29,618 nucleotides of DNA from a virus: positions 1-29,618 of IMG/VR virus record IMGVR_UViG_3300046167_000221; one strand, written 5' to 3'. Under the pieces are notes generated by a model that was not told the origin of the DNA, ran no database searches, and worked only from the letters and a program-made list of their open reading frames with translations. The position numbers and the translations under genes were made by a program. How positions within the stretch are numbered: the first letter of the stretch is position 1; the number at the start of each line of letters is the position of its first letter. Of the stretch, positions 29,205-29,618 are shown in pieces.

Positions 29205-29524
29205 GTAAGTACTTTAAGAATATAGAGGAAAATATGAATGTTGATTTTCTTGCTAAATTAGATGAGGCAAGAGAATACGCTAATATACCTTTTATTATTA
29301 ATTCTGCTTACAGAAGTCCAGAACACCCTTTATCAATTAAAAACCCTTCATCAAGTCATATTAAAGGTTTAGCAGTAGATATAAGTGCAAAGGATAGTAG
29401 AACACGTTTTTTAGTATTAGATGCTTTATTAGCAGTTGGATTTAATCGTATAGGAATAGCAGATACTTTTATTCACGTAGATTCAGATTTAGATAAATCA
29501 CAGAATGTAATTTGGACATATTAA
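29201..29524 (+). CDS. Endolysin, M15 family peptidase
   Basis: This 107-residue protein has the M15 zinc-peptidase signature: N34-S-A-Y-R-S-P-E-H, S51-S-H53-I-K-G-L-A-V-D60, and I91-H92-V-D94. H53, D60 and H92 are the expected zinc ligands. Such enzymes cut peptide cross-links or stems of peptidoglycan (D-Ala-D-Ala or L-Ala-D-Glu specificity cannot be told here). There is no signal peptide or wall-binding domain, so release through a holin is expected. It is short for the family, but all motifs are present. Confidence 0.85.
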   Translation: MSKYFKNIEENMNVDFLAKLDEAREYANIPFIINSAYRSPEHPLSIKNPSSSHIKGLAVDISAKDSRTRFLVLDALLAVGFNRIGIADTFIHVDSDLDKSQNVIWTY

Positions 29525-29544
29525 GAGGATTATTTCATTCAGTT

Positions 29545-29618
29545 ATGTTTATTATGGGAGCAATCATAAGAACAGATTGTGTGAAATATCCAAAGATATT
29601 AGTATTATGTACTTGGTT
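29545..29618 (+). CDS. Small ORF running off the right end; continues at the left end if circular
   Basis: An ATG at 29545 opens 24 codons that are still open at the last base. If the window ends are joined, the last two bases TT plus base 1 make TTA and the frame continues to a TAA at 41-43, giving 38 residues. I do not recognise the product; it has a hydrophobic stretch (residues KILVLCTWLL) and could be a small membrane protein of the lysis region. It lies between the M15 endolysin and the next lysis-region genes. It could equally be a chance ORF, since the code is short and A+T-rich. Confidence 0.35.
   Translation, partial: MFIMGAIIRTDCVKYPKILVLCTW

Noticed and set aside
1-29618. tRNA genes, CRISPR arrays, insertion sequences, integrase/attachment sites
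   Set aside because: No cloverleaf-like, spacer-repeat, transposase or recombinase signatures were found by reading; the absence was not tested by a program.

Overview
The window looks like an essentially complete, small-genome tailed phage (siphovirus type) of a Bacteroidota host, most likely a flavobacterium. The reasons are: strongly A+T-rich DNA; every convincing gene on the + strand in tightly overlapping ATGA/TAATG pairs; almost no Shine-Dalgarno sequences; promoters of the Bacteroidota type (TTG/TTTG, about 19 bases, then TAnnTTTG); and protein families I recognise from flavobacterial phages. I see no integrase, repressor, tRNA, DNA polymerase or primase, so the phage is probably lytic and relies on the host replisome. 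The lysis genes run off the right end and resume at the left end, and one small ORF stays open across the junction, so the ends are probably joined in a circular or circularly permuted genome.

Layout. 1-0.7 kb: end of the lysis cassette (small protein, 3-TM holin). 0.67-0.85 kb: extremely A+T-rich repeat-bearing gap. 0.85-9.4 kb: early/replication region, with NinG-like nuclease, many small proteins, an annealing-protein candidate, SSB-like protein with a DLPF tail, RecA-fold helicase-like ATPase, sigma-like factor, HNH and PD-(D/E)XK nucleases, DUF3310 protein, FEN-type exonuclease, a protein with a DnaA domain IV-like segment, and a DNA methyltransferase. 9.45-10.6 kb: ParB-methyltransferase fusion. 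10.68-12.3 kb: two tandem hairpins, then small and large terminase. 12.4-19.7 kb: tail chaperone pair with a -1 frameshift, neck proteins, two large tail proteins, tape measure. 19.7-25.9 kb: protease, scaffold, capsid, tail tube, portal, connector. 25.9-29.0 kb: two paralogous lectin-like receptor-binding candidates and accessory proteins. 29.05-29.5 kb: small membrane protein and M15 endolysin.

How it fits together. Early genes are served by at least two near-identical host-type promoters that share a leader (1.5 and 6.1 kb). Six genes from the ParB-methyltransferase fusion onward instead carry a different signal, ACTATATA-like, always exactly 13 bases before the start codon. Three of these follow intrinsic terminators, which suggests a separate middle/late control, perhaps through the phage sigma-like factor.

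Points that most need a second look: (1) several genes (capsid, portal three times, connector, one small coiled-coil protein) are broken by single-step frame changes of the same sign, which are either sequence errors, decay, or something stranger; (2) a roughly 27-residue module is shared by three otherwise unrelated virion proteins; (3) the fixed-spacing ACTATATA signal.
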